Below are positions 1 through 11,146 of a stretch of DNA of 64,000 bases, one piece after another. This DNA comes from Desulfuribacillus alkaliarsenatis (GTDB lineage: Bacteria; Bacillota; Bacilli; Desulfuribacillales; Desulfuribacillaceae): contig NZ_MIJE01000002.1 in NCBI RefSeq assembly GCF_001730225.1, positions 56,915 to 120,914 of the forward strand. Reading direction: 5' to 3'. Below the pieces are notes generated by a model. It saw nothing but the letters and a program-made list of their open reading frames with translations, was not told the DNA's origin and did not search any database. Positions within the stretch are counted from its first letter, which is position 1. The number at the start of each line of letters is the position of its first letter. A program made the translations under genes and the position numbers.

Positions 1-339
1 CCTCATAGCTTCGATGTGTGGGGCCATTTTAGGCTTCTCTGCAATTATTATACTATCTAGATTACCCATTTGATAACCCTTAGATTCTACAAGCTCCCAT
101 ACATGCTCCAGTAGTTTAACACTTGATATACCTTTATATTTTTCATCTGTATCAGGAAAGTGCTTACCAATATCACCAAGTGCCAAGGCACCTAATATCG
201 CATCCTTTATTGCATGCAACAGCACATCTGCATCAGAATGACCCAAAAGTCCCTGCTTGTGCTCTATTTTCACTCCACCAATAATGAGCTCGCGATTATC
301 CGCAAAGCGATGGACATCGTAACCAATTCCTATCCTCAT
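1..339 (-). CDS. ispF: 2-C-methyl-D-erythritol 2,4-cyclodiphosphate synthase (partial)
   Basis: This enzyme of the MEP isoprenoid pathway cyclises CDP-methylerythritol 2-phosphate to the 2,4-cyclodiphosphate and releases CMP. The visible 113 codons are the N-terminal two thirds. The protein begins [12 protein letters not shown], and the three metal ligands of the family are present as Asp8, His10 and His42. The gene runs off the left edge, so its C-terminus is missing from the window. The start codon overlaps the ispD stop in an ATGA, so the two MEP genes are translationally coupled. Confidence 0.95.
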   Translation of the reverse strand, partial: MRIGIGYDVHRFADNRELIIGGVKIEHKQGLLGHSDADVLLHAIKDAILGALALGDIGKHFPDTDEKYKGISSVKLLEHVWELVESKGYQMGNLDSIIIAEKPKMAPHIEAMR

Positions 340-1061
340 TTCTGTGTCCTCCTTGTAAGAATCATTTCGGCAAATGTAACATCTTCTGGTGTTGTAACTT
401 TGATATTCTCATAGCTTCCTTTAACAACAGCAACTGGTTTGCCAAGTAATTCTATTAACATTGAATCATCTGTAATCGTGTCTAAGTCTTTAATTTCTGC
501 AATAGCTTCCGCAAACAAAGTGCGTTTAATAATTTGTGGCGTTTGCGCAGCCCATAGTGTGTTCCTACTCGGTGTCTGCTGAATTAACTTATTATCAGAA
601 TTGATAATCTTGATAGTATCCTTGACAGGCACAGCAACAATTGCGGCCCCAATTTCTGTTGCCTTCTGAATACAGCTTTCTATTTCAGCCTGCGTAATTA
701 ATGGTCTGGCTCCATCATGCATTAATAGATAATCTATATCCTGTTGTTGAATGTTTTTAAAGCCATTTATTACGCTGTAAACGCGCTCTTTCCCGCCACC
801 AACTACAGCTGTTACCTTGTGTAAATTATACTTATCTACTAACTCTTGTCCATATTCTATTTCCTGCTGACCTACGACAAATATTACCTCTGTAACCTGT
901 GGGTGTGTACTAATTTCCTGCATCGTGCGAACAACCATAGGTACACCCAATAAATCTATGTATTGTTTATTATAACCTACACCTAATCGCTTACCAATTC
1001 CTGCTGCAGGAATGATAGCTGCTATTTTCGTTTCGTTGCTTATGTTTGTTTTTATGCTCAT
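336..1061 (-). CDS. ispD: 2-C-methyl-D-erythritol 4-phosphate cytidylyltransferase
   Basis: IspD transfers CMP from CTP to methylerythritol 4-phosphate, the third step of the MEP pathway. At 241 residues it has the usual length. The nucleotide-binding loop [12 protein letters not shown] lies near residue 15, and the family signature HDGARPLI is in the middle of the chain. It is followed directly by ispF with a 4-base overlap. The order yacL-ispD-ispF downstream of disA matches the Bacillus arrangement. A terminator lies between yacL and this gene, so it may also have its own promoter in the 140-base gap. Confidence 0.95.
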   Translation of the reverse strand: MSIKTNISNETKIAAIIPAAGIGKRLGVGYNKQYIDLLGVPMVVRTMQEISTHPQVTEVIFVVGQQEIEYGQELVDKYNLHKVTAVVGGGKERVYSVINGFKNIQQQDIDYLLMHDGARPLITQAEIESCIQKATEIGAAIVAVPVKDTIKIINSDNKLIQQTPSRNTLWAAQTPQIIKRTLFAEAIAEIKDLDTITDDSMLIELLGKPVAVVKGSYENIKVTTPEDVTFAEMILTRRTQK

Positions 1062-1129
1062 AACAATCTCCTCGCAGAAGAAAACTTGTATTCGCTAGTC
1101 CGTCAAACAGGTAAATGCTTGTGTAAATA

Positions 1130-1162
1130 AAGATAGGCTTCTAAATTAGAAGCCTATCTTTA
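1130..1162 (-). terminator. Rho-independent terminator after yacL
   Basis: A perfect inverted repeat (arms AAGATAGGCTTCTAA and its complement around a short AT loop) lies 42 bases past the yacL stop and is followed on the minus strand by a T-rich run. It would end the yacL transcript before ispD. Confidence 0.8.
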
Positions 1163-1203
1163 ACTTATTATGCTTACGATATAATATCATATTTTATAAA
1201 AAC

Positions 1204-2295
1204 TTATAAAGCCTTTTCTAACAATTTTGGTTTAGCAAATATCATACGTCCTGCAGACGTCTGCAATACACTTGTAACTATTACATCGATTTCATTTCCT
1301 ATATAGTTACTTCCGCCTTCAATGACAATCATAGTTCCGTCGTCTAAATAAGCTACTCCCTGACCGTGCTCTTTACCATCTTTGATAACCTGTGCTCGCA
1401 TTTCTTCTCCTGGCAGCACTACAGGCTTAACTGCATTTGCTAGGTCATTGATATTCAAGACAGATACTCCTTGGAGCTCACTAACTTTGTTTAGATTGAA
1501 GTCATTCGTTACTACCTTACCGTCTATTAGCTTCGCTAGCTTCACAAGTTTTGTGTCTACCTCTGCTGTATCCTCAAAATCGCCCTCCCAAATCTCTACC
1601 TTCACCAGTAGTTCTTTCTGAATGCGTTTCAAGATATCTAGGCCACGTCTGCCTCGATTACGTTTTAATGTGTCAGAAGAGTCAGCTATATGCTGCAGCT
1701 CATGAAGTACAAACGAAGGAATAATAATTGTTCCGTCAACAAAGCCTGTATTGCAAATATCTGCTATGCGCCCATCAATGATTACACTTGTATCTAGTAT
1801 TTTCGGTTTACAACCAGTATTCTCAGGTTTCTTATTAATAACTCTGTCCTTAAGCCCCTTAAATTGAAGGATACTGATAATTTCTTCCCTTTTAGAAATT
1901 GCTACCTTATACCCTATATAACCTAAAATAATCGATAAGAAAATTGGCACTATTGGCCCTACGACTGGTAGACCAATAACCGCAGGATGAATCAAATATG
2001 CAACTAACAAGCCTGCGAGCATTCCAATGACACCCATGACAATCTCTGTAAGCGGAGTATTCGATAAAAAATCTTCAAACCATTTTATAAGTCCAATTAC
2101 GTAGTCAATAAAGCGTGACGCTAATAATAATGCAAAAACCAACGCACCTAGTGCTGCTCCAATATACTCGGGATAGGATACTCCACCTAAATTAAGTACT
2201 GAATCCATAAAAGCAAACATCATTGGCCCGAATTGATAACCAAGTACAACTCCCAGCACAACAAAAAAAGCATATATAATTTTCTTTAGCACCAC
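1204..2295 (-). CDS. yacL: PIN/TRAM domain membrane protein, YacL family
   Basis: The protein has 363 residues. The N-terminal 150 residues contain about four hydrophobic membrane segments. A PIN ribonuclease-like domain follows, starting at [13 protein letters not shown] around residue 165 with its conserved acidic residues. The C-terminal TRAM-type region, from about residue 290, is expected to bind RNA. Homologues sit between disA and ispD in many Bacillota, as here, but their physiological role is not established. I infer a membrane-anchored RNA-acting protein. The gene has its own terminator. Confidence 0.88.
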   Translation of the reverse strand: MVLKKIIYAFFVVLGVVLGYQFGPMMFAFMDSVLNLGGVSYPEYIGAALGALVFALLLASRFIDYVIGLIKWFEDFLSNTPLTEIVMGVIGMLAGLLVAYLIHPAVIGLPVVGPIVPIFLSIILGYIGYKVAISKREEIISILQFKGLKDRVINKKPENTGCKPKILDTSVIIDGRIADICNTGFVDGTIIIPSFVLHELQHIADSSDTLKRNRGRRGLDILKRIQKELLVKVEIWEGDFEDTAEVDTKLVKLAKLIDGKVVTNDFNLNKVSELQGVSVLNINDLANAVKPVVLPGEEMRAQVIKDGKEHGQGVAYLDDGTMIVIEGGSNYIGNEIDVIVTSVLQTSAGRMIFAKPKLLEKAL

Positions 2296-2430
2296 TTTTC
2301 ACCTCCTTTAATTCATTATTTACCATTTAATTATATTCTATAAGTAAGTATATTGAAAAAAAAATAATTATATCAATTTATTATCTGTTTTTTTGATATT
2401 TGTAATATAGATGTAATCAATTTTCATATA

Positions 2431-2458
2431 CAAAAATGCGTCAGACAGACGCATTTTT
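2431..2458 (-). terminator. Terminator overlapping the carD stop codon
   Basis: AAAAATGCGTC and its complement form an 11-bp stem around a 6-base loop (TGTCTG on the minus strand), followed by T residues. The 5' arm encodes the last sense codons of carD, and the TGA stop begins in the loop and runs into the 3' arm. Confidence 0.8.
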
Positions 2459-2938
2459 GTTCTTCTCAATCAATTCTGTTATAATGCCCATTGCTTCTAC
2501 TTCATCTATGCCTTTTACCAAAACAAATTCACTAACTAATATTTGCTTTGCATTTTCAAGCATTTTTCTTTCTCCCGTGGAAAGTCCCTTTTCTATCTCT
2601 CTAAGCATCAGGCTGCGTACAACCTCTGCTACTTTAAAAATGTCCCCACTTTTAACCTTATCCATGTTTGCCCTGTATCGTTGGTTCCAATTGATGGATG
2701 CTTCTGCTTCTTCAGTACACATATTATCCATAACGTTGTTAATTAAACATTCATCAACAACATCTCGAAGACCAATGTTCTGAACATTACCTATAGGAAT
2801 CATTACTTTCATGTCTCCTACTGGCATCCTCATTACATAATACTTTCGTATTTCACCAAGAATTTCTTTCTCCTCTATGGATTCTATCACTCCAGCTCCA
2901 TACATAGGGTACACAACTTTATCACCGACATTAAACAT
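2441..2938 (-). CDS. carD: CarD/CdnL-type RNA polymerase-interacting regulator
   Basis: This 165-residue protein belongs to the CarD_CdnL_TRCF family. It begins with the RNA polymerase-interacting Tudor-like domain (MFNVGDKVVYPMYGAGVIE, residues 1-60), and a helical C-terminal part follows. Family members bind the RNA polymerase beta subunit and stabilise open promoter complexes, notably at rRNA promoters. An AGGTG ribosome-binding site precedes the ATG. It stands between pssA and yacL and ends in its own terminator. The assignment is firm; its targets are unknown. Confidence 0.9.
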   Translation of the reverse strand: MFNVGDKVVYPMYGAGVIESIEEKEILGEIRKYYVMRMPVGDMKVMIPIGNVQNIGLRDVVDECLINNVMDNMCTEEAEASINWNQRYRANMDKVKSGDIFKVAEVVRSLMLREIEKGLSTGERKMLENAKQILVSEFVLVKGIDEVEAMGIITELIEKNKNASV

Positions 2939-3079
2939 AGGACACCTCCACCGAGTATTCCATATATAGGTTAACAGAAAATCGGTAAAAAGTCAAAAGT
3001 AAAATATGTTAGCATATATCAGTCTTCTAAGTCAATAGTTAAAATGCTTATTCAGTGAAAAAACGTGCTTTCTTCATAT

Positions 3080-3793
3080 TTAACTGTCTTTATTATCCGT
3101 TTTTTTCCTTTTTCTAAAAAATCTTTTGTATGGTCTGCCCTTTCTTCTTAGTCCATAAAGGGCATAGAGAGCCAGTGGTAAAAACAATAGCTTATTAACC
3201 TGACTCGGATAGAATAGAGACACTAAAATTATAATCAATATAACTAATGCTGAAACATAATATACTATCCGCGGAAGCCCTAAAGTCTTAAAGCTAGGAT
3301 ATTTAATATTGCTTATCATGAGGTAACTAAGCAATAGCATTCCGATAACCAAAACATAAAATGGTAAAGAAGCGTAATATAATGCAAACGTAGCTAAGAT
3401 ACCTCCAGCTGCTGTGATTGGTAAACCAACAAAATACCCGGGCACCCCATCCTGTACATTAAATCTCGCTAGGCGTAACGCACCACAAATTGGGAAAACG
3501 CCGGTGATAATCCAACCGATAGTACCTAAGTCGCTTAATACAGCGGCATACATAATAAATGCTGGCGCAACTCCAAATGTCACAATATCAGATAATGAGT
3601 CTAATTCTTTGCCAAATTCACTCTGAGTATTCAGCATTCTAGCCACTCTACCATCGAGTCCATCTAACAGCATGCCAACAATTACCATAATAGCCGCATA
3701 ATCTGTGCGCCCTTCAAAAACTAGGATTATCGCAATTATTCCCAGAAATAAATTCCCTACTGTTAAAATACTCGGCAGAGCTTTGGCAAACAT
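3080..3793 (-). CDS. pssA: CDP-diacylglycerol--serine O-phosphatidyltransferase
   Basis: PssA makes phosphatidylserine from CDP-diacylglycerol and serine in the membrane. The CDP-alcohol phosphatidyltransferase signature DGLDGRVARMLNTQSEFGKELDSLSD is present, written here in full only as its key elements: D-G-x2-A-R replaced by D-G-R-V-A-R, then G-x3-D-x3-D around residues 43-70. Several hydrophobic segments follow, and the C-terminus is strongly basic. It overlaps psd by one base, so serine synthesis and decarboxylation to phosphatidylethanolamine are coupled. Confidence 0.92.
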   Translation of the reverse strand: MFAKALPSILTVGNLFLGIIAIILVFEGRTDYAAIMVIVGMLLDGLDGRVARMLNTQSEFGKELDSLSDIVTFGVAPAFIMYAAVLSDLGTIGWIITGVFPICGALRLARFNVQDGVPGYFVGLPITAAGGILATFALYYASLPFYVLVIGMLLLSYLMISNIKYPSFKTLGLPRIVYYVSALVILIIILVSLFYPSQVNKLLFLPLALYALYGLRRKGRPYKRFFRKRKKTDNKDS

Positions 3794-4425
3794 TAGACTA
3801 ACCTCCCTATTGGAGTGATGCCCGCTTGCACCTTATCCCCAGGTTTAACAAGCACTTCTACGGAATTAGGTAGAAAATGCTGCGTACCTGAACTGAACTT
3901 AATCATACCAATTTTGTCACCTTGGTTAACCTTCTGCCCAACCTCAACCCAAGACACCACTCTGCGAGCCATAATTCCAGCAACTTGAACTAGTAGTACC
4001 TTTGTATTAGCATTTTCTATGCCGATATAGTTTCGCTCGTTAACCTCATAGCAGTTTTCTCTAGTTGCAGGTACAAATTTACCTTTTTGGTAATGCTGAT
4101 ATGTAACTTCCCCCGTGATTGGTGTGCGGTTTACATGTACATTCGTAGGCGACATAAAAATATGAATTGCTTTTGCCTCGCCTTTGAAAAATCGCTCTTC
4201 ATTTACATCCTTAATTTCTACAACTGTCCCATCACATGCAGCATAGATAATATCATCAGCCGCTTCAATCTCCCGTAATGGGTCTCTAAAGAAGTATAAA
4301 ATAAATAAAATAAGTCCAATACCTAAAACAACCAGTGGTATGTATAAAAAGAATAAAAAACCAGCTACAACAATTGCAAATAACAGTGTAAATATACCCT
4401 CATCTTTTAAAGCGTGTTTATTCAT
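3793..4425 (-). CDS. psd: Phosphatidylserine decarboxylase proenzyme (short type)
   Basis: This enzyme decarboxylates phosphatidylserine to phosphatidylethanolamine with a pyruvoyl cofactor made by self-cleavage. At 210 residues it is the short (Bacillus/archaeal) form. Two membrane segments lie at residues 13-50, and the HIFMSPTNVHVNRTP segment typical of the family is present. The C-terminal cleavage region reads IKFSSGTQHFLP, where family members usually have Gly-Ser at the cleavage bond; here the first residue is Ser. The adjacent pssA supports the function. See the finding on this site. Confidence 0.9.
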   Translation of the reverse strand: MNKHALKDEGIFTLLFAIVVAGFLFFLYIPLVVLGIGLILFILYFFRDPLREIEAADDIIYAACDGTVVEIKDVNEERFFKGEAKAIHIFMSPTNVHVNRTPITGEVTYQHYQKGKFVPATRENCYEVNERNYIGIENANTKVLLVQVAGIMARRVVSWVEVGQKVNQGDKIGMIKFSSGTQHFLPNSVEVLVKPGDKVQAGITPIGRLV

Positions 4426-4487
4426 AGATAAATTATCACTCCTCTTTCGTATCTAATTGTATGCTATTATTGCAAACTTAACAATAA

Positions 4488-5558
4488 CTAAATATGCCGT
4501 TCAAAAAAAGCTTGCTCGCGTATTCTACGTAATCCATCAGCAATCAATTTTGCCCTTACTTCTCCAATACCGTCAATAAGGTCAAGCTCCTCCATGGAAG
4601 CGTTGACAATATTAGTTAGTTTCCCATAATATTCAATCAGATTATCTATAACAGATATTGGTATCCTAGGAACCTTCGTTAAGGCACGGAACCCTCTTGG
4701 GTAGACTATTTTTTCTCCAATGTTGACCGTAGGCGGATATCCTAAAATGTTAATTATATTCTCAGGCTCTAATAGCTCATCTGCAGACAGGTTTTTCAAT
4801 TCATTCTTCAGTACGTCTAGGGCACTACGCTCCTCACTATCATTGCAGTAATCCTTAATTACCAGATACGATTCTAGCTCCACGCCCGCTACGAGCTCTT
4901 CTAGCTGCATACTAATCAGTCTACCCTCTGTCCCCAATTCAACTATATACTTCTCTATTTCCTCTTTAATCCTTAGTACCATCTCTATACGCTGAATTAC
5001 AGCCGCCACTTCATTAAATGTTACTATCTCTTCGAACTCTAAGGCACTCAAGTTAATTAATCCTTTATCTAGGACTGACTTGTATTTATCTAGGGTTTGA
5101 ATTGCTTGATTAGCCTTGCCTAAGATAACACCGATATCCTTTAAGGCATAACGCCAATTACCTTTATAAAGGGTGATAACATTACGACGCTGGGAAATCG
5201 ATACGACTAATTGCTTCGTTTGTTTCGCTACCCGTTCCGCCGTCCTATGCCTAATTCCAGTCTCCGTTGATGGAATTGAAGATTCAGGTAGCAATAGTGT
5301 GTTCGCATAGAGTATTTTCTTCCGATCCTCACTTACGATAATAGCACCATCCATCTTCGCAAGCTCGTACAAATTGGCAGGAGTAAGGTCGCAATTAATA
5401 TAAAAACCGCCATCTACTAATGGTTCTAGTGCCTCATTGCTGCCAACAACAATTAGTGCTCCAGTTTTTGCCCGAAGCACATTATCTAAGCCATCTCGTA
5501 ATCCTGTTCCAGGCGCTACTGATTTTAGTATTTTATATACTGGGTCATCACTTCTCAT
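4488..5558 (-). CDS. disA: DNA integrity scanning diadenylate cyclase DisA
   Basis: DisA converts two ATP to cyclic di-AMP and halts on branched DNA. The 356-residue length is typical. The N-terminal DAC domain carries a DGA motif ([10 protein letters not shown]) and an [12 protein letters not shown] segment, the two conserved catalytic and nucleotide-binding blocks of DAC domains. A helical linker follows, and the C-terminal helix-hairpin-helix domain ends with [19 protein letters not shown]. The start overlaps the radA stop (ATGA), the usual radA-disA pairing in Bacillota. Confidence 0.97.
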   Translation of the reverse strand: MRSDDPVYKILKSVAPGTGLRDGLDNVLRAKTGALIVVGSNEALEPLVDGGFYINCDLTPANLYELAKMDGAIIVSEDRKKILYANTLLLPESSIPSTETGIRHRTAERVAKQTKQLVVSISQRRNVITLYKGNWRYALKDIGVILGKANQAIQTLDKYKSVLDKGLINLSALEFEEIVTFNEVAAVIQRIEMVLRIKEEIEKYIVELGTEGRLISMQLEELVAGVELESYLVIKDYCNDSEERSALDVLKNELKNLSADELLEPENIINILGYPPTVNIGEKIVYPRGFRALTKVPRIPISVIDNLIEYYGKLTNIVNASMEELDLIDGIGEVRAKLIADGLRRIREQAFFERHI

Positions 5559-6931
5559 ATCCTTCCCTCCAAGCTTGCTTCTAATGCTTCCATAACTGTT
5601 TTGACATAAATTAGTCCAATTCCACTAGCATTTAGTTTTCTTGATGTATAGGGTACTACCATTCTCTTAAAGCCAAGCTTTTGAGCTTCAGTTATACGCG
5701 CTTCTAGCTTAGTGACTGAGCGGATCTCGCCCGTTAACCCAATTTCCCCAATAGCAACCAAATCATGGGGTACGCCTGTATTACGAAAGCTAGAGGCAAT
5801 TGCAACTGCCACTCCTAGATCTACCGCAGGGTCATCTAAGCGTACTCCACCTACAGCATTAATAAAAGCATCCTGATTTTGTAGCACCAGACCCGCCTTT
5901 TTCTCTAATACCGCCATTATTAAAGCAACCCTGTTATAGTCAATGCCCGTCGCTGTTCTTTTAGGGCTTACATAGCTTGTTGGAGATACTAAGGCTTGTA
6001 TTTCGATCAAAAATGGCCTGCTACCTTCCATACTTGCCACAATAGTAGCCCCTACCACATCTTTATCTCGGTCAGGCAGGAAGATTTCCGACGGATTTTT
6101 GACTTCCTGTAGCCCTTGCTCATTCATTTCGAATACACCAAGTTCATGTGTGGAACCAAAGCGATTTTTCACCGTGCGAACTAAGCGATAAAAGTGGTTT
6201 TTATCTCCCTCAATATATAGTACTGTGTCTACCATGTGCTCTAGCACCTTTGGTCCTGCAATTGATCCCTGTTTTGTTACATGCCCAATAATAATTGTCG
6301 CCATTTGATGTTCCTTAGCTAAATGCATAAGCTTCGCCGTTGCTTCTCTGACCTGAGAGACACTCCCCGGCGCCGAGGTCACTTCTGGCACATACATCGT
6401 TTGGATTGAATCGATAATTAATAAATCGGGCTTATGTTTATACGCTTGCATTGTTATATCATCGAGGTTAGTATCTGCTATAACCAGAATATTTTCATGC
6501 AGGGCATTTAATCGCTCTGCGCGCATCTTTAGCTGACTCAGCGATTCTTCACCAGAAATATATAATACCTTCTTACCTGACTTCGCCAAATGGTATGCAG
6601 TTTGCAAAATAATTGTCGATTTGCCAATCCCCGGATCACCGCCAAGAAGTACTAAGGAACCTATTACTATGCCACCACCTAGCACTCTGTCGAATTCCTG
6701 AATCGTAGTAGACATACGTTGTTCCTGAGTATATTTGACATCTGTAATTGAGGTCGCCTTCCTAGATTCTACATCATTATTGAAAAGGCGCCCGCGTTTA
6801 TGTGGCTTCTCTCTGCTCGCATCTATCTCCTCTACTAGGGTGCTCCATTGTGAGCATCCAGGGCATTTACCGTACCACTTTAAAGATTCAAAGCCACATT
6901 CCTGACATATAAATTTAGTTTTTGCTTTCAT
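5555..6931 (-). CDS. radA: DNA repair ATPase RadA
   Basis: RadA is a RecA-like, DnaB-type helicase that processes recombination intermediates. The 458-residue chain has the N-terminal zinc finger ([18 protein letters not shown]), a Walker A motif [10 protein letters not shown] near residue 95, the RadA-specific KNRFG motif, and a C-terminal Lon-protease-like domain. It lies downstream of clpC and is coupled to disA by a 4-base overlap. Confidence 0.97.
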   Translation of the reverse strand: MKAKTKFICQECGFESLKWYGKCPGCSQWSTLVEEIDASREKPHKRGRLFNNDVESRKATSITDVKYTQEQRMSTTIQEFDRVLGGGIVIGSLVLLGGDPGIGKSTIILQTAYHLAKSGKKVLYISGEESLSQLKMRAERLNALHENILVIADTNLDDITMQAYKHKPDLLIIDSIQTMYVPEVTSAPGSVSQVREATAKLMHLAKEHQMATIIIGHVTKQGSIAGPKVLEHMVDTVLYIEGDKNHFYRLVRTVKNRFGSTHELGVFEMNEQGLQEVKNPSEIFLPDRDKDVVGATIVASMEGSRPFLIEIQALVSPTSYVSPKRTATGIDYNRVALIMAVLEKKAGLVLQNQDAFINAVGGVRLDDPAVDLGVAVAIASSFRNTGVPHDLVAIGEIGLTGEIRSVTKLEARITEAQKLGFKRMVVPYTSRKLNASGIGLIYVKTVMEALEASLEGRI

Positions 6932-7033
6932 TGTTTATCGCCCTTCAATTATTTGTTAATTAAAACTATTGTATCTTTTTATAGCTGGACAAGCAATCTT
7001 TTGTAGGGCGCCTTATAAAGGATATATTCCACA

Positions 7034-7087
7034 AAAAAGGGACTATCTCTAACGAATGTTAATCATTCGTTTTACAACAGTCCCTTT
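7034..7087 (-). terminator. Terminator of the ctsR-clpC operon
   Basis: AAAGGGACT pairs with AGTCCCTTT across a loop that itself contains the smaller stem CGAATG/CATTCG, and a T run follows on the minus strand. It lies just past the clpC stop and separates the heat-shock operon from radA-disA. Confidence 0.8.
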
Positions 7088-7096
7088 GAAAATTTT

Positions 7097-9520
7097 TTAT
7101 GCCTTTTTGTAGGTTAGATGTTTATCCTTCAAGACAATTTTTATTTTTTGTCCTTCTGTAATTTCTCCTAATAATATCCCTTCAGACAGCATATCTTCTA
7201 TATGCTTTTGAATGGCTCTTTTTAGAGGTCTAGCCCCATATTCACGATCAAAGCCTTCCTTAGCTAAAAACTCTTCTGCATCGGCAGTCAATTCGAAATC
7301 TACCCCTTGCTCTTGCAGTCTTTTACGTAGCTCCTCAATCATGAGTTTGACAATACTTGCGATATGCTCCTGCTCTAAGGAATGGAAAACAATCAACTCA
7401 TCAATTCTATTTAAAAACTCAGGCCTGAATGTTTTCTTCAATTCACTCATAATGCGCTCTTTCATTTGTTCATAATCCCTAGTTGTAGCATCAACTGTAA
7501 ACCCGAGGGGCTTTGTTTGCTTAAACATACTTGCTCCAACATTCGACGTCATTATAACAACAGTATTTCTAAAGTCGACGGTCCGTCCTTTAGCATCCGT
7601 TAACCGCCCATCATCTAATACCTGCAGCAAAATGTTGAATACCTCTGGATGGGCTTTTTCTATTTCATCTAATAGAATTACTGAATATGGTTTGCGTCTG
7701 ACCTTTTCTGTTAATTGTCCACCATCATCAAAGCCGACATATCCTGGTGGTGAGCCAACTAATCTCGACACAGAGTGTTTCTCCATGTACTCTGACATAT
7801 CTACCCTAATCATCGCATCTTCATCACCAAACAAACTCTCGGCCAGCGCCCTTGCAAGCTCAGTTTTACCTACACCAGTAGGCCCTAAGAAAATAAATGA
7901 GCCAATTGGACGTTTGGGATCTTTAAGCCCTGCCCGTGCGCGACGAATTGCTTTTGCTACAGCTTTAACAGCATCATCCTGCCCAATTACACGTTGGTGA
8001 AGAATGTTTTCTATATTTAAGAGCCTTGCCGACTCATCCTGTGAAATCTTTTCCACAGGTATACCAGTCCACACGGAAACAATCTGTGCAATGTCTGTTG
8101 CATTTACTTCTGAGTCCTTACGTACTTGCTTTTGCTCCCAATTGCTTTTAATCTCTTCAAGCTTTGCCTTTAAGACCTTCTCTTTATCACGCATCTTTGC
8201 TGCTTTCTCAAACTCCTGACCTTGGACCGCTGCCTCTTTTTCACCCTTAACCTCTTCTAGCTGTTTTTCAAGCTCTTTCACATCAGATGGTTGTGTATAG
8301 GATTTTAGTCTTACCTTTGAGCCAGCCTCATCGATTAAGTCTATAGCTTTATCTGGCAAAAATCTGTCTGTAATGTAGCGGTCGGCCAAATTAACTGCAG
8401 CTGCAATTGCTTCATCTGTAATCTTTACACGATGGTGCGCTTCATAGCGATCCCTCAGACCAAACAAAATGCGCATTGCCTCTTCACGTGTCGGCTCATC
8501 AACCTTAATCGGTTGGAAACGCCTTTCCAAAGCAGCGTCCTTCTCAATATGCTTACGATATTCATCTAAAGTAGTAGCACCTATACACTGAAGCTCTCCA
8601 CGGGCTAAAGCTGGCTTGAAAATATTCGAAGCATCGATTGCACCTTCAGCACCACCTGCACCAATTAACGTGTGGAGCTCATCGATAAAAAGAATTACGT
8701 TACCCGCGCTCCGTATTTCCTCCATTACTTTTTTCAGTCGGTCTTCAAATTCACCTCTGTATTTTGTGCCTGCTACTGCTGTACCCATATCTAAAGCCAT
8801 TACACGTTTGTTACGCAGTGTTTCGGGGATTTCATTATTAATAATTCGTTGTGCCAGCCCTTCTGCGATTGCTGTTTTGCCCACCCCTGGTTCTCCAATA
8901 ACAACGGGGTTATTCTTCGTCCTGCGACTTAGTATTTGAATTACCCGCTCGATTTCACGATCTCGACCGATAACTGGGTCCAGCTTGCCTTCTTTAGCTA
9001 CTTCTGTAAGGTCACGGGACAGGCTGTCTAGCGTCGGGGTGCTTGTATTGTTTTTTTGATTTTGGTTGTTCTGATTATGCGACAGCTCACTACCTCCAAG
9101 CAGTTGAAGAACCTGCTGCTTAGCTTTATTTAGACTTACACCAAGATTATTAAGTACTCGTGCCGCAATCCCTTCGCCCTCACGGATTAGACCTAACAGG
9201 ATATGTTCAGTCCCTACATATGTATGCCCGAGCTTACGGGCCTCATCCATAGATAGCTCGATTACTCGCTTGGCCCTAGGTGTATAAGCAACTGTCTGAT
9301 TGTGATTTTCTCCATAGCCTATCATCTTCTCAATCTCTTGTTGGATACTTTCCATGCTTACATTTAAATTCAATAACGCCTTAGCAGCAATTCCTTCACC
9401 TTCACGCACTAGGCCAAGCAACAAGTGCTCGGTACCGACATTGCCATGACCTAGCCTAACCGTTTCTTCCTGTGCAAGTGTTAATACCTTCTGAGCTCTT
9501 TCAGTAAATCTTCCTAACAT
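7097..9520 (-). CDS. clpC: ATP-dependent Clp protease ATP-binding subunit ClpC
   Basis: ClpC is the AAA+ unfoldase that feeds proteins, including McsB phosphoarginine-marked ones, to ClpP. The 807-residue chain starts [13 protein letters not shown], preceded by a good GGAGGG site; an ATG 15 bases upstream is inside that site and is less likely. Two Clp_N repeats (about 3-140), AAA module 1 (GEPGVGKT), a UVR-type middle domain with coiled coil (about 415-470), and AAA module 2 (GPTGVGKT) are visible. It is the last gene of the ctsR operon and is expected to be under CtsR repression. Confidence 0.97.
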   Translation of the reverse strand: MLGRFTERAQKVLTLAQEETVRLGHGNVGTEHLLLGLVREGEGIAAKALLNLNVSMESIQQEIEKMIGYGENHNQTVAYTPRAKRVIELSMDEARKLGHTYVGTEHILLGLIREGEGIAARVLNNLGVSLNKAKQQVLQLLGGSELSHNQNNQNQKNNTSTPTLDSLSRDLTEVAKEGKLDPVIGRDREIERVIQILSRRTKNNPVVIGEPGVGKTAIAEGLAQRIINNEIPETLRNKRVMALDMGTAVAGTKYRGEFEDRLKKVMEEIRSAGNVILFIDELHTLIGAGGAEGAIDASNIFKPALARGELQCIGATTLDEYRKHIEKDAALERRFQPIKVDEPTREEAMRILFGLRDRYEAHHRVKITDEAIAAAVNLADRYITDRFLPDKAIDLIDEAGSKVRLKSYTQPSDVKELEKQLEEVKGEKEAAVQGQEFEKAAKMRDKEKVLKAKLEEIKSNWEQKQVRKDSEVNATDIAQIVSVWTGIPVEKISQDESARLLNIENILHQRVIGQDDAVKAVAKAIRRARAGLKDPKRPIGSFIFLGPTGVGKTELARALAESLFGDEDAMIRVDMSEYMEKHSVSRLVGSPPGYVGFDDGGQLTEKVRRKPYSVILLDEIEKAHPEVFNILLQVLDDGRLTDAKGRTVDFRNTVVIMTSNVGASMFKQTKPLGFTVDATTRDYEQMKERIMSELKKTFRPEFLNRIDELIVFHSLEQEHIASIVKLMIEELRKRLQEQGVDFELTADAEEFLAKEGFDREYGARPLKRAIQKHIEDMLSEGILLGEITEGQKIKIVLKDKHLTYKKA

Positions 9521-9535
9521 GGTTCTTCCCTCCAT

Positions 9536-10603
9536 TTACTTATCTATTTGAATATTTGCTAATCTTTCACGAATTATTTTGGCTCGCTTGCTATCCCATT
9601 CATCTGAAGATAGTTCGCGATTAGCTAATTTTTGTAGATAGCCTGGCCCAGTAATAACCATAAGCTCCTTCAAAATATTAGCGGATATACCTTTTAACAT
9701 TCCTAAATCAATTCCTAAGCGTACGTCTGAAATGCGCTCCATAGCTTCCTGACCAGAAATTGCTCTGGCATATAATAAAATTCCTAGGGATCTGTAGATT
9801 TTATCTTCTATGTTTATTTTCATATGTGCCAAAACATGCTTACGGGCATCTCGCTCATGCTCAATTACTTGTTTAATCACATCCTCGAGGTTTTCAAGGA
9901 TTTCATCTTCACTATATCCCAGTGTTATCTGGTTAGAAATTTGAAACAAATTACCTACGGCTTCGCTGCCCTCGCCATAGTAACCCCTTACCGCTAATCC
10001 AACTCTCTGTATAGCACTTAATAATCGCTTTACTTGCCCAGTAATCACAAGAGCAGGTATATGAACCATAACAGACGCCCTAAGTCCTGTGCCTACATTC
10101 GTTAAACAGCTAGTTAGATAGCCCAATTTTTCATCAAAAGCATAGTCAATCGTGGCCTCTAAGGAATCATCTATTTGGTTAGCTAAATCATAGCTCGTTC
10201 GTAGCTGGAATCCTGGAAATATACATTGAATTCGCATATGATCTTCTTCATTAAGCATAACATTCGCTGCCTCATCGTCTTTCAGCACGACAGCTGTTTG
10301 CATATATTCACTGTCGAGCTTAGGACTTATCAAGTGCTTCTCGACTAATATTTTTCGATCTAACGGGCTTATATCCTTAAGCTTTAATAGCTCAAACGAC
10401 CCTAACTCCTGTAGATATTGTTGGTTCATGGCATTTCGCGCTTGGTCAATAAGCTGTTTTGTGGCTTTGTCAGTCATTAAAGGCGCAAAGGGTAAGCCTT
10501 TAATATTGCGAGCTAGTCTTACTCTGCTGCTTAAAACAACATCTGATTCTGGACCATCCTGCTGCATCCAATCGCTCAGACCTTTGTCTATATATTTCTC
10601 CAT
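9536..10603 (-). CDS. mcsB: Protein-arginine kinase McsB
   Basis: McsB phosphorylates arginine residues on CtsR and damaged proteins and targets them to ClpCP. The 355-residue chain shows the phosphagen-kinase-type catalytic fold: VVLSSRVRLARNIKGLPF near the N-terminus and the TCLTNVGTGLRASVMVHIP nucleotide-binding block in the middle. It stands between mcsA and clpC, as in Bacillus. Its stop lies just before the clpC start, so clpC translation is probably coupled to it. Confidence 0.97.
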   Translation of the reverse strand: MEKYIDKGLSDWMQQDGPESDVVLSSRVRLARNIKGLPFAPLMTDKATKQLIDQARNAMNQQYLQELGSFELLKLKDISPLDRKILVEKHLISPKLDSEYMQTAVVLKDDEAANVMLNEEDHMRIQCIFPGFQLRTSYDLANQIDDSLEATIDYAFDEKLGYLTSCLTNVGTGLRASVMVHIPALVITGQVKRLLSAIQRVGLAVRGYYGEGSEAVGNLFQISNQITLGYSEDEILENLEDVIKQVIEHERDARKHVLAHMKINIEDKIYRSLGILLYARAISGQEAMERISDVRLGIDLGMLKGISANILKELMVITGPGYLQKLANRELSSDEWDSKRAKIIRERLANIQIDK

Positions 10604-10616
10604 GGCAAATCCCTCC

Positions 10617-11108
10617 TTATTGCTCTAATTGCTTTTCTAAGGCTTTGATTTGATCCCTGAACGCTGCTGCTTCTTCAAACCGCTCTTCATAAATACTGTT
10701 TTGTAGCTGCTGACGTAGCTGGCTGATTTGTCGTTTCACGGATATATCTCCCGCTATACGTTTAGGTATTTTTCCTGTGTGGCCTAGCTTACCTTGGACC
10801 TTCCTAAGTATGTGGTCTAATTGCTCGCCAAAATATTGATAGCAGTCAGCACAGCCCAGCTTTCCTACCTTATAAAATTGTTGAAATGTCATACCACATT
10901 GTTGACATTGCTTTTGCTCAAACACATTAGTTTTATTATTGTCGTAATTAAGCAGTCCCGATAATAAGTCGTGGAATGAAAAGTTAGCAGAAACGTCCCC
11001 TTTTTCTTTAGCACATTGTTCGCATAAGTGCATTTCGCTTTTTTTATTGTTAATAATTTTTGTCAAATGTACAGCTGCTGGTCGCTTTTTACATTCTTGA
11101 CAATCCAT
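10617..11108 (-). CDS. mcsA: McsB activator protein McsA
   Basis: McsA is the zinc-binding activator of McsB. The chosen start gives MDCQECKKRPAAVHL with AAGGAGGAG upstream; a longer reading frame exists but has no comparable site. Zinc-binding CxxC pairs are visible near residues 3-6, 29-32, 61-64 and 77-80. A C-terminal UVR motif (EERFEEAAAFRDQIKALE) completes the usual architecture at 163 residues. It belongs to the ctsR operon. Confidence 0.95.
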   Translation of the reverse strand: MDCQECKKRPAAVHLTKIINNKKSEMHLCEQCAKEKGDVSANFSFHDLLSGLLNYDNNKTNVFEQKQCQQCGMTFQQFYKVGKLGCADCYQYFGEQLDHILRKVQGKLGHTGKIPKRIAGDISVKRQISQLRQQLQNSIYEERFEEAAAFRDQIKALEKQLEQ

Positions 11109-11146
11109 GTCGACTCCTCCTTGCGATAATATAATAGTTCCCTTGC

